Assembly: GCA_002345025.1 (NCBI GenBank)
Contig: DDUX01000036.1
Span: 1 to 6,495 of the forward strand
Origin: Candidatus Accumulibacter iunctus
GTDB lineage: Bacteria > Pseudomonadota > Gammaproteobacteria > Burkholderiales > Rhodocyclaceae
Length of the DNA stretch: 6,495 bases
Reading direction: 5' to 3'
Part shown: positions 1 to 5,790 of the stretch, in pieces
How the letters are laid out: every line of letters starts with the position of its first letter
Numbering within the stretch: position 1 is the stretch's first letter
Program-made: the position numbers and the translations under genes
The notes under the pieces: generated by a model
What the model was told of the DNA's origin: nothing
The model's input: only the letters and a program-made list of their open reading frames with translations
Database searches by the model: none

Positions 1-1032
1 AATGCCAACGACGGCTACTCCTGGGGCCTCTGGGTCGTTGGTGGACGTCTTCATCGGCTCGGCCCTCGCCTGCGGTGGTTTCTGCATGGCGCTGCTGGTC
101 TATATCTTCAACAAGGGCAATTATCATCCGCTGGTGCGACCCGCCCTGCGCGGCAGCCTGTTCGGATACACCTTCGCCGGTGCGGCGATCACCTTCGACC
201 TCGGTCGCTGGTGGAACTTCTGGCACATCTTCTGGCCCGGCTACTTCAACGTGAACTCGGTGATGTTCGAAGTGGCTGCGTGCATCATGCTCTACATCAT
301 CGTCATGTGGATCGAGTTCTCGCCGGTGTTCCTCGAGAGGCTGGGCCTGCGCGACGCGCGCCGGAAGCTCGAGAAATTGCTCTTCTTCTTCATCGCGCTT
401 GGCGTCGTGCTGCCGATGATGCACCAGGCGTCGCTGGGAACCATGCTCGTCGTCATGGGTGACCAGGTCCACCCACTCTGGCAGACGCCGATCCCGCCAT
501 TGATCTACCTGCTGTCGGCGATCATGCTCGGCTACGGGGTGATCCTCTTCGAGTCCTGTGTTGCCGCCTCGGCGTACCGGCAACAGATCGAGGTCAGCCT
601 GCTCAATCCGATGGCGAACGTGATGCTCGGCATCATCGCGGTGTTTCTCGTGGTGCGCTTCACCGATGTCGCCGTGCGAGGCGCGCCGCCCGAGGCCCCT
701 TCCACGCCAACCGTATCGCACTGACGTTCTGGGTCGAGAACCTGTGCCTGGTGGCGACCTTCCTGCTGATCGGCACGGTCGAGGCGCGCCGCAATCCGGC
801 CCGGCCTTTCCTCGCCGGAATCACGGTGATGCTGAGCGGCATCCTGCTGCGCCTCAACGGCTTCCTGATCGCTTTCGACACCGGACCGGGGTGGAGCTAC
901 TGTCCGTCGGCACCGGAGCTGCTGGTCACCATCGGCATCTTCGCCGCCGAAGTTTTCGGCTACATTTGCAGCACCCGCCGCTTCCCGGTCCTGCCGCGTG
1001 AAGAAACGTACGCCCAGCCGGCGCACGGCTGA
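1..1032 (+). pseudogene. hybB: HybB-type NrfD-family hydrogenase membrane subunit, 5'-partial, two frame changes
   Basis: Integral membrane subunit of a Hyb-type uptake [NiFe]-hydrogenase, which in E. coli passes electrons from the HybO/HybA/HybC module to the quinone pool. The protein reads in three pieces. Bases 1-39 in frame 1 give a segment with SWGLW. Bases 41 to about 697 in frame 2 give ACGGF, NKGNYHPLVRPAL, GYFNVNSVMFE and MMHQASLG, all close to E. coli HybB as I remember it. About 699-1032, back in frame 1, gives ALTFWVEN and GWSYCPSAPELL, ending at TGA 1030-1032. Hydrophobic segments fit a multi-pass NrfD fold. Joined, the product is about 344 residues, so roughly 45-50 N-terminal residues lie upstream. 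The ATG at base 2 is a false start: its first 13 residues precede the frame change and are unlike HybB. hybC follows 23 bases later. Identity is firm; whether the frame changes are real is not. Confidence 0.88.
697..1032 (+). other. hybB: 3' fragment of hybB in frame 1 after the second frame change
   Basis: This is the C-terminal third of HybB, out of frame with the 41-724 reading, which stops at TGA 722-724 after an unrelated tail. Frame 1 continues the family sequence with FHANRIALTFWVEN, then two or three hydrophobic helices and a short basic and polar tail. Restoring frame at the C-run 696-699 by one extra C or by removing two joins the pieces cleanly; removing two gives the same spacing as E. 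coli HybB. An automatic caller would probably start this piece at GTG 751, which is not a real start. Confidence 0.8.
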
Positions 1033-1055
1033 CGCTGTTCTCAGCAGACAACGAG

Positions 1056-2342
1056 ATGTCGCGAAGAGTCACGATTGATCCGGTCACGCGGATCGAAGGC
1101 CACCTGCGGGTCGATGTCGAGGTCGATGGCGACAAAGTGAAGAAGGCTTGGGCCTCGGGGCAGATGTGGCGTGGCGCGGAGAACATCCTGATCGGTCGCG
1201 ACCCGCGCGACGCCTGGGCCATCACCCAGCGCATCTGCGGCGTGTGCACGACGGTGCATGCTCTGGCATCGGTGCGTTCGGTCGAGAATGCCCTGCAACT
1301 CGAGCTGCCGGTCAACGCGCAGTACATCCGCAACGTGATCATCCTGGCCCACGCGGTGCATGACCACATCGTCCATTTCTACCATCTCTTGGCTCTCGAC
1401 TGGGTCGATGTCACGAGCGCGCTGAAGGCCGACCCGGCGAAGGCTGCCAGCCTCGCCGAGAGTCTCTCCTCGTGGTCCGGCAACAGCAAGGCCGAGTTCA
1501 GCAAGGTCAAGGAGCGTCTCTCGGGATTCGTCGGCACCGGACCGTTGGGCATCTTCACCAACGGCTACTGGGGACACCCGGCGATGAAGCTGCCCCCGGA
1601 GATCAGCCCGATCGCCGTCACCCACTACCTGCAGGCGCTCGAGGTGCAACGCCACGCCAACAAGGTGGTCAGCATCCTCGGCGGCAAGACCCCACACATC
1701 GAGAACGTCGTCGTCGGTAGCGTCGCGAATGCACTGGCGGTCCACTCGCAGGCAGTGCTCACCGTCGAGCGACTACTGGCGGTCAAGGACTGGATCGACC
1801 GGCTCGCCGACTTCGTCAAGAACGTCTACCTCATCGACGTGGCGGTGGTCGGCGGCTCGTATCCCGAATGGACACAGATCGGCCGCGGGATCGTCGACTA
1901 CATCTCGGTACCGGACATTCCAGTCGACGGCAGGAACACGGAGTTTGCCCTGGCCGGTGGCCATATCGCCGGCGCTGACCTGGCGAGCTTCAAGCAGATC
2001 AAGATGCACGACGATGCGTACTTCAAGGATGGCGTCAGTGAATCGGTCAAGCATTCATGGTACGAAGGTGGCAAGGGTCCGCTGCATCCGTACAAGAGGG
2101 AAACACGGCCGCAGTACACCGACTTCAAGGATGACGGAAAGTACTCGTGGCTCAAGTCGCCAGCCTTTTACGACAAGCCGATGCAGGTTGGGCCGCTGCC
2201 ACGCGCGCTGGCGGTGGTCGCTGCCGGGCACAAGCCGACGATCGAGCATGCAACGCAGAAAGATCAGGAACTACCAGTGCGTCGTGCCGACCACCTGGAA
2301 CGCTGCACCGCGCAACGAGAAGGACGAGCCTGGCGCCGATGA
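1056..2342 (+). CDS. hybC: [NiFe]-hydrogenase large subunit HybC, internally deleted and C-terminally truncated
   Basis: Catalytic subunit that should carry the NiFe(CN)2CO centre of a group 1 uptake hydrogenase. The ATG at 1056 gives MSRRVTIDPVTRIEGHL, the same start as E. coli HybC. The N-terminal nickel motif is intact: RICGVC with Cys61 and Cys64, and His68; conserved Glu14 is present. Family sequence continues without a break through GYWGHPAMKLPPE, GGKTPHI, YPEW, SVKHSWY and YSWLKSP to about residue 398 (base ~2250). After that the frame is lost: the last ~30 residues are not HybC-like and end at TGA 2340-2342. Compared with E. coli HybC (567 residues), about 95 internal codons are missing at this junction, and the C-terminal DPCxxCxxH motif that supplies the other two nickel ligands is absent. 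As written the protein could not bind nickel or be processed by HybD. The ribosome binding site is weak; translation may depend on coupling to hybB. Confidence 0.9.
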   Translation: MSRRVTIDPVTRIEGHLRVDVEVDGDKVKKAWASGQMWRGAENILIGRDPRDAWAITQRICGVCTTVHALASVRSVENALQLELPVNAQYIRNVIILAHAVHDHIVHFYHLLALDWVDVTSALKADPAKAASLAESLSSWSGNSKAEFSKVKERLSGFVGTGPLGIFTNGYWGHPAMKLPPEISPIAVTHYLQALEVQRHANKVVSILGGKTPHIENVVVGSVANALAVHSQAVLTVERLLAVKDWIDRLADFVKNVYLIDVAVVGGSYPEWTQIGRGIVDYISVPDIPVDGRNTEFALAGGHIAGADLASFKQIKMHDDAYFKDGVSESVKHSWYEGGKGPLHPYKRETRPQYTDFKDDGKYSWLKSPAFYDKPMQVGPLPRALAVVAAGHKPTIEHATQKDQELPVRRADHLERCTAQREGRAWRR

Positions 2343-2352
2343 GGGATCGTTC
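2260..2352 (+). pseudogene. hybC: Out-of-frame remnant of the HybC C-terminal region
   Basis: In frame 1, overlapping the end of the frame-3 hybC reading, bases 2260-2340 encode KIRNYQCVVPTTWNAAPRN followed by EKDEPGA. This is the well-conserved stretch that lies about 70 residues before the end of Hyb-type large subunits. It shows that the gene resumes in another frame after the internal deletion. After DEGSF (to ~2352) similarity stops, and no reading frame before hybD contains the expected DPCxxCxxH segment, so roughly 45 further C-terminal codons are missing. This piece has no start codon or ribosome binding site of its own and is not a separate gene. Confidence 0.85.
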
Positions 2353-2384
2353 CGGATTTCCCGGAGACTGAAGCGGGGTTGCGC

Positions 2385-2876
2385 ATGCGGGTGGTCCTAC
2401 TGGGTGTTGGCAACATTCTCCTGAGCGATGAGGGACTCGGCGTCAGGGCAGTTGAACGGCTGCCGCTGGCCTTCTCGCTGCCACCCGAGGTCGCAGTGAT
2501 CGACGGCGGCCCCTGCGGCATGGAACTGCTCGAGGATCTCGAGGGGATCGACGCACTGATCATGGTCGACGCGATCCGTTCCGGGGAGCCGGCGGGGACA
2601 CCGATCCGCTTGACCGGGGAGGCTCTGCCGGTATTCTTCCGCACCAGGCTGTCGCCGCACCAGGTGGGGCTGAGCGACGTCCTCGCCAGCCTCGAGCTGC
2701 TCGGCAAATCCCCACGCCACATCAGCATCCTTGGTCTGCAGCCGGAATCCCTCGCCCTGGGGATGGACCTGAGCCGCGCAGTCGAAGACCGCATGCCCAC
2801 GCTCATCGGCATGGTCGTATCGGAACTCGCGCTGCTCGGGCTGGCTGCGCCACGGACCGGCAGACGAGGAGGCTGA
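2385..2876 (+). CDS. hybD: Hydrogenase maturation protease HybD
   Basis: Nickel-dependent endopeptidase of the HybD/HyaD/HupD family. It removes the C-terminal extension of the hydrogenase large subunit once nickel is inserted, in the cytoplasm. The 163-residue product has the N-terminal LLGVGNILLSDEGLG signature. Counting from ATG 2385, the metal-sensing residues fall at Glu16, Asp62 (in MVDAI) and His92 (in LSPHQVGLSDVL), matching Glu16, Asp62 and His93 of E. coli HybD; this is the main reason for choosing this start over TTG 2379. No strong ribosome binding site precedes it, perhaps because sequence upstream is missing with the hybC tail. It stops 1 base before the next gene. The gene is intact although the cleavage region of its substrate is absent from hybC here. 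The paralogues HyaD and HupD are close; Hyb context decides the name. Confidence 0.93.
   Translation: MRVVLLGVGNILLSDEGLGVRAVERLPLAFSLPPEVAVIDGGPCGMELLEDLEGIDALIMVDAIRSGEPAGTPIRLTGEALPVFFRTRLSPHQVGLSDVLASLELLGKSPRHISILGLQPESLALGMDLSRAVEDRMPTLIGMVVSELALLGLAAPRTGRRGG
2866..2872 (+). promoter_or_regulatory. Ribosome binding site of the hypC-family gene
   Basis: GAGGAGG lies 5 bases before ATG 2878, inside the last codons of hybD. It is the strongest Shine-Dalgarno sequence in the hydrogenase operon and fixes the start of the downstream chaperone gene. Confidence 0.8.
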
Positions 2877-2877
2877 G

Positions 2878-3189
2878 ATGTGTCTCTCAGTGCCGATGCA
2901 GGTGGTCGCCCACGACGACACGAACGGCGAGTTCGCCATCGTCGAGCGGCGCGACGACGGTGTCGTGCGCCGCGACCGCGTGAACATGCTGCTGATCGGC
3001 CCACAGACGATCGGCACCTGGGTTCTCGTCTCTCTCGGACTGGCAAGGGAGACGGTCGACGACGATCAGCGGGTGCTCATCGAAGACGCGCTCGCGGCAG
3101 TTCTGGCTGTCCAGAACGGTACCCATGACGCTGGAAGCCATTTTCTCGACCTCCTGCGCGCCCCTCCGGAGCCCGGGAATCCACGATGA
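2878..3189 (+). CDS. hypC: HypC/HupF/HybG-family hydrogenase maturation chaperone
   Basis: Small cytoplasmic chaperone of the HypC family. Such proteins work with HypD to carry the Fe(CN)2CO unit and bind the immature large subunit. The 103-residue product begins MCLSVPMQVV: Cys2 after the initiator Met and the MCxxxP pattern are the family hallmark, with Cys2 the functional thiol. The next conserved block is GTWVLVSLGLARE (residues 46-58). Where classical HypC/HybG proteins have His in VLVHVG, this one has Ser52, and together with ARE this leans toward the HupF-type branch, which acts in uptake-hydrogenase operons. The C-terminal tail (about 75-103) is longer than in short HypC proteins. The start is fixed by a strong ribosome binding site; the stop overlaps the hybE start in ATGA, suggesting translational coupling. 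Choice among hypC, hybG and hupF is uncertain; family membership is firm. Confidence 0.9.
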   Translation: MCLSVPMQVVAHDDTNGEFAIVERRDDGVVRRDRVNMLLIGPQTIGTWVLVSLGLARETVDDDQRVLIEDALAAVLAVQNGTHDAGSHFLDLLRAPPEPGNPR

Positions 3190-3776
3190 TTCGCAAGCGC
3201 GCGTTCGAGGCCGCACAGCCGCCGCCGGCCGAGCCGATCCGCGAGAACCCGGCCGGACGGGTCGAGGCGATGTACCTGCATCTATGGGCGCGACGCATGC
3301 GCGATCTGCCCTTCGTCAATCCCGCCCTGTCGATTGAGGCGATCGGCTTTCGTCGCTGCTGCTCAGTCAGCGGCTCGATCGCCGGCACCGATACGGGCAG
3401 CGCCGCCGGCGACTGGATCGGCGCCGTCATCGCGCCATGGGTGATCGGCCTTCTCCTGCTGCCGGGCGGCGGCAAGCTGTGGTCCGACCGCCGTCCCGGC
3501 GAACGCTGCCACGTTGGCTTTCCGATCGGGCCGATCGAGTTCATCGCCGACTACGACCCCGACGCGGAACTGCCCGCGTACCAGTACTGTCCGTTGTTTG
3601 CTCCTCCCAGCAGCTTCGCCTCGCAGATCGCGGCGCAGGCGGCAGCGACTGCCGCACTGGATACGTTGCTGACTACCGCCAGCTCGAGCGACCCGAACAC
3701 CACGCCCGGCACGCCCAAGGCCGGACCGCGAGAGTCGTCCCGGCGCACCTTCCTGCGACGCTTCATCAAGCCCTGA
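3186..3776 (+). CDS. hybE: [NiFe]-hydrogenase assembly chaperone HybE
   Basis: HybE/HupJ-family protein (E. coli HybE, 162 residues), which escorts the large and small subunits and helps prevent premature Tat export of immature enzyme. The 196-residue product has the family layout: a helix with RVEAMYLHLWARRMRDLPFV (25-44), NPALSIEAIGFR (45-56), DWIGAVIAPWVIGLLLLPGG (76-95), the KLW and PGERCHVGFP stretch (about 97-115), IEFIADYD and YQYCPLFAP. The tail ends in a basic SRRTFLRRFIKP. Residues about 58-75 (between GFR and DW) appear to be an insertion relative to the usual family spacing, rich in Gly, Ser, Ala and Thr. Residues about 160-180 form a low-complexity Ser/Thr/Pro linker. The start codon overlaps the stop of the preceding gene (ATGA). 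It is the last gene of the operon visible here; rubredoxin and accessory hyp genes often found in such operons do not follow. Confidence 0.9.
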   Translation: MIRKRAFEAAQPPPAEPIRENPAGRVEAMYLHLWARRMRDLPFVNPALSIEAIGFRRCCSVSGSIAGTDTGSAAGDWIGAVIAPWVIGLLLLPGGGKLWSDRRPGERCHVGFPIGPIEFIADYDPDAELPAYQYCPLFAPPSSFASQIAAQAAATAALDTLLTTASSSDPNTTPGTPKAGPRESSRRTFLRRFIKP

Positions 3777-3915
3777 GAGCTTGTGAAGAAATCGTCGCGA
3801 GCCGGCCGAGAGGCAAGGCGCGAGCGAGCGACGCGACCCGTCAAGCGGACCGGCGAGGAGTGAGCGACCCGGCAACGCGCAGATCGGGCGCGAGCAGCGC
3901 CAGTCGGCGGGCCTG
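3777..3915. other. Intergenic stretch between convergent hybE and MBL genes; possible dispersed repeat
   Basis: These 139 bases carry no gene. The sequence is rich in GCGAG/GAGCGAC words: GCGAGCGACGCGACCCGTCA (about 3824-3843) is loosely repeated as GAGTGAGCGACCCGGCAACG at about 3858-3877. That, with the GCCGGC palindrome at 3801-3806, is suggestive of an intergenic repeat family, but only one unit can be seen here, so this is weakly supported. Confidence 0.3.
3887..3901. terminator. Weak hairpin between convergent genes, possible bidirectional terminator
   Basis: GGCGC-GAGCA-GCGCC forms a 5-bp all-GC stem with a 5-base loop, 15 bases beyond the stop of the MBL gene and 111 beyond hybE. There is no T-tract on either side, so it is at best a poor intrinsic terminator. 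I saw no better candidate in the interval. Confidence 0.25.
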
Positions 3916-4863
3916 TCAGTCGCTGAGCGAGTCCAGCCAGACATCGAGCCCCTGCGCATTGAGCTCGAGATCGGTGGCGAAGATTTCCAACAGCTGCGCC
4001 ACAGGCAACACGCAACCAAAACGCTCCGCCTCGGCCAGAAGCAGCTCCTGCAGCCCGGCATGAATCCTCGCCTGACGCTGGCTGCCCGCCGTCTGCGCAT
4101 CTCGTGCGATGCTGACATGCGCATCGATCAGCTCATGCAGCCGTACGGCCTTCGCCGCCACGTCGCGTACTTGGCTGTAGTGCGTGAGATAGACCACTTG
4201 TGGAGCGTGGCTCAACAGCAGATCGATCGATGCGTGCATTGCCAGCGGGTCGAACTGCACCGGCGTCGTCGTCGGGAAGATGAACTGCCGCTCACCCCTG
4301 TCGAGTTCGCGATACGAAAGCCCAAAGATGTCGCCGGTGAAGATGCTCGAGCTGCGGCGATCATGGAGGCTGATGTGGTGTCGCGCATGCCCCGGCGTAT
4401 CGAGGCACAGCAGTTCGCGCCCCGCGAGATCGACCACCAGACCGTTGGTCGCAGGGATGATCCGATCCTTGGCGATCGGTAGTATTTCGCCGTACAGGCT
4501 TCTGACTGCAGCCGCGCCGTAGACCGCGGTGACGCCGGCAACCAGCCGCGAAGGGTCGACCATGTGTGCGACGCCGCGCGGATGAACCACAAGCCTGGCG
4601 TTCGGCAGTCGGCGCATCAACGCCCCGGCACCGCCCGCGTGATCGAGATGGATGTGCGTCAGGATCAGGTAATCGACCGCACCGGGAAACAGCCCAAGCG
4701 CCATCAGCGCCTCGAGCAACGGCGCGACGGAAGCGTTGCTGCCGCTGTCCACGATCGCCACCCGCCCGTTCTCGACGATCAGGTGAATGGCCGCGAGCAG
4801 CGAGCGGACGTATCCCGCGTCGACGGCGTGGATATCATGCTCGAAGGAGCTGAGCGCGTTCAT
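3916..4863 (-). CDS. Metallo-beta-lactamase-fold hydrolase
   Basis: Cytoplasmic MBL-fold hydrolase (COG0491-like, dinuclear metal centre expected), 315 residues with no signal peptide. Metal ligands are complete: THIHLDH gives His70, His72, Asp74 and His75; His159 is in DTPGHARHH, Asp178 in FTGDIFG and His228 in YLTHYS. Other landmarks are VDSGS (38-42), which opens the core, and the FPTTTPVQFDP stretch (196-206), a feature I associate with a common, poorly characterised proteobacterial MBL family. The C-terminal ~80 residues are helical, outside the core, and may form a lid or dimer interface. The substrate cannot be told; glyoxalase II-like thioester or lactone hydrolysis is possible but not shown. 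ATG 4863 is supported by an AAGGA ribosome binding site and a nearby TATAAT. It is convergent to hybE and divergent from the alpha/beta hydrolase, so it forms its own unit and is probably not a hydrogenase factor. Confidence 0.9.
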   Translation of the reverse strand: MNALSSFEHDIHAVDAGYVRSLLAAIHLIVENGRVAIVDSGSNASVAPLLEALMALGLFPGAVDYLILTHIHLDHAGGAGALMRRLPNARLVVHPRGVAHMVDPSRLVAGVTAVYGAAAVRSLYGEILPIAKDRIIPATNGLVVDLAGRELLCLDTPGHARHHISLHDRRSSSIFTGDIFGLSYRELDRGERQFIFPTTTPVQFDPLAMHASIDLLLSHAPQVVYLTHYSQVRDVAAKAVRLHELIDAHVSIARDAQTAGSQRQARIHAGLQELLLAEAERFGCVLPVAQLLEIFATDLELNAQGLDVWLDSLSD

Positions 4864-4873
4864 GGTGACGGTT

Positions 4874-4878
4874 TCCTT
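4874..4878 (-). promoter_or_regulatory. Ribosome binding site of the MBL hydrolase gene
   Basis: On the - strand AAGGA, within AAAAGGAA, lies 10 bases before ATG 4863. It supports that start. Confidence 0.7.
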
Positions 4879-4892
4879 TTGGCAAGGACGGG

Positions 4893-4922
4893 ATTATAGT
4901 TGGCTCCACTGCGGACTGACGA
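4893..4922 (-). promoter_or_regulatory. Sigma-70-like promoter for the MBL gene, overlapping a possible divergent -10
   Basis: On the - strand a perfect TATAAT (+ coordinates 4893-4898) sits about 30 bases upstream of the MBL start codon. About 18 bases further upstream is TCGTCA (4917-4922), a 4 of 6 match to TTGACA. Transcription would start near 4886, giving a short leader. On the + strand the same A/T patch reads TATAGT (4895-4900), a 5 of 6 match to the -10 consensus, about 57 bases before the alpha/beta hydrolase ATG; its -35 region is poor. It is the only clearly A/T-rich patch between the two divergent genes, so overlapping promoters are plausible. Confidence 0.55.
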
Positions 4923-4956
4923 TGCCTCCGCCTTCTCCCTTTGCTTGCGCCTTGAG

Positions 4957-5790
4957 ATGACCCACTTCTTTGCTGACGATGGCGAAAAGATCCACGTACA
5001 GGTCACGGGTGAAGGCCCGCCGATCATCATGCTGCACGGTTGGACCGCCAGTCATCTCGAGTGGGCACCGTTTCTCGAGCAACTGACGCCGCATCACCGC
5101 GTCTATCGCTGGGACGCCCGTGGCCACGGCGGCCACCGCCTGACCCGAGATGCGGTGCCGACGGTGCAGCGAATGGCGCGCGACCTGCACAACCTCGTCG
5201 ACCACTACCATTTGGACGACTTGGTCGCCGTCGGCCACTCGATGGGCGCCCTCACCCTGTGGCAGTACATCGAGCAGTACGGCTGCCGCCGCCTCGGCAA
5301 GGTCTGCTTCCTCGACCAGTCGCCTAAGCTGCTGACCGATGCCGAGTGGCTGAACGGGATTTACGGCGATTTCGACCGAGAGCGCTCAGCCGCGTTCCTC
5401 AAGCACCTCGAGAGCGACTTCGCGGAATCGGTTCTCCTGCTCGGCGCCCTGGGGCTCAACGAGCGCGCGCGCGAAAAGTACCACGCCGGGTCGCGCGGGC
5501 TGGAGAAGGCGCGTCAATGGCTGAAGGAGCAGGATCCGGCACCGCTGATCGCCTGCTGGGAGAGCCTCACCGAGGCCGACTATCGAGCCACACTGGATCG
5601 CATCGACATTCCCGCCCTCCTGGTGTACGGCGGCAACAGCAACTACTATCGAAGCGAAACCGCACACTACGTGAAGAATCGCATCGCCAACGCCGTCCTG
5701 CACGTCTATGAGGGTACCGACCACTCGCCCCACCAATGGGAACGTGATCGTTTCGTCCGCGACCTCCGCGAGTTCATCGATTCCCCTTGA
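4957..5790 (+). CDS. Alpha/beta-fold hydrolase
   Basis: Soluble alpha/beta hydrolase of 277 residues, in the broad esterase/non-haem haloperoxidase-like group; substrate unknown. Order of elements: HGWTAS oxyanion loop (27-32), WDARGHGGH (52-60), nucleophile elbow GHSMGA with Ser95, FLDQSP after strand 6 (118-123), a helical cap (about 125-210), strand 7 with LLVYGGNSNYY (221-231), and GTDHSPHQWE carrying the catalytic His256. At the usual catalytic-acid site after strand 7 there is Asn/Ser (GGNSN) rather than Asp, so the acid may be Asp120 after strand 6. ATG 4957 is chosen because MTHFFADDGEKIHVQV is the typical family N-terminus; a TTG at 4900 would add 19 unrelated residues. No clear ribosome binding site is visible at either. 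It is divergent from the MBL gene, and its end overlaps convergent msrA by 17 bases. Confidence 0.88.
   Translation: MTHFFADDGEKIHVQVTGEGPPIIMLHGWTASHLEWAPFLEQLTPHHRVYRWDARGHGGHRLTRDAVPTVQRMARDLHNLVDHYHLDDLVAVGHSMGALTLWQYIEQYGCRRLGKVCFLDQSPKLLTDAEWLNGIYGDFDRERSAAFLKHLESDFAESVLLLGALGLNERAREKYHAGSRGLEKARQWLKEQDPAPLIACWESLTEADYRATLDRIDIPALLVYGGNSNYYRSETAHYVKNRIANAVLHVYEGTDHSPHQWERDRFVRDLREFIDSP

Noticed and set aside
2..40. ATG at base 2 as the start of hybB
   Set aside because: Its first 13 residues do not resemble HybB, while frame 1 over the same bases does (SWGLW); the gene enters from upstream.
690..705. Programmed ribosomal frameshift in hybB
   Set aside because: No classical slippery heptamer, and HybB families are not known for programmed frameshifting; a second shift near base 39 makes indels far more likely.
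1041..1745. Long open frame on the - strand across hybC
   Set aside because: Shadow of hybC in GC-rich DNA: Arg, Asp and His rich, no recognisable motif, opposite to a well-identified gene.
2349..2384. The hybC tail continuing in frame into HybD as a fusion
   Set aside because: The frame-3 reading VPDFPETEAGLR before MRVV is not HybC-like, and HybD motifs number correctly from ATG 2385.
2264..3046. 260-residue open frame on the - strand across hybD and the hypC gene
   Set aside because: Arg and Ser rich low-complexity translation opposite two firmly identified genes.
3363..4124. 253-residue open frame on the - strand across hybE and the end of the MBL gene
   Set aside because: It spans the intergenic stretch and overlaps HybE antisense; composition is typical of a shadow frame.
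4900..4956. TTG start adding 19 residues to the alpha/beta hydrolase
   Set aside because: The extra residues overlap the promoter patch and are unlike the family; MTHFF at 4957 is the expected N-terminus.
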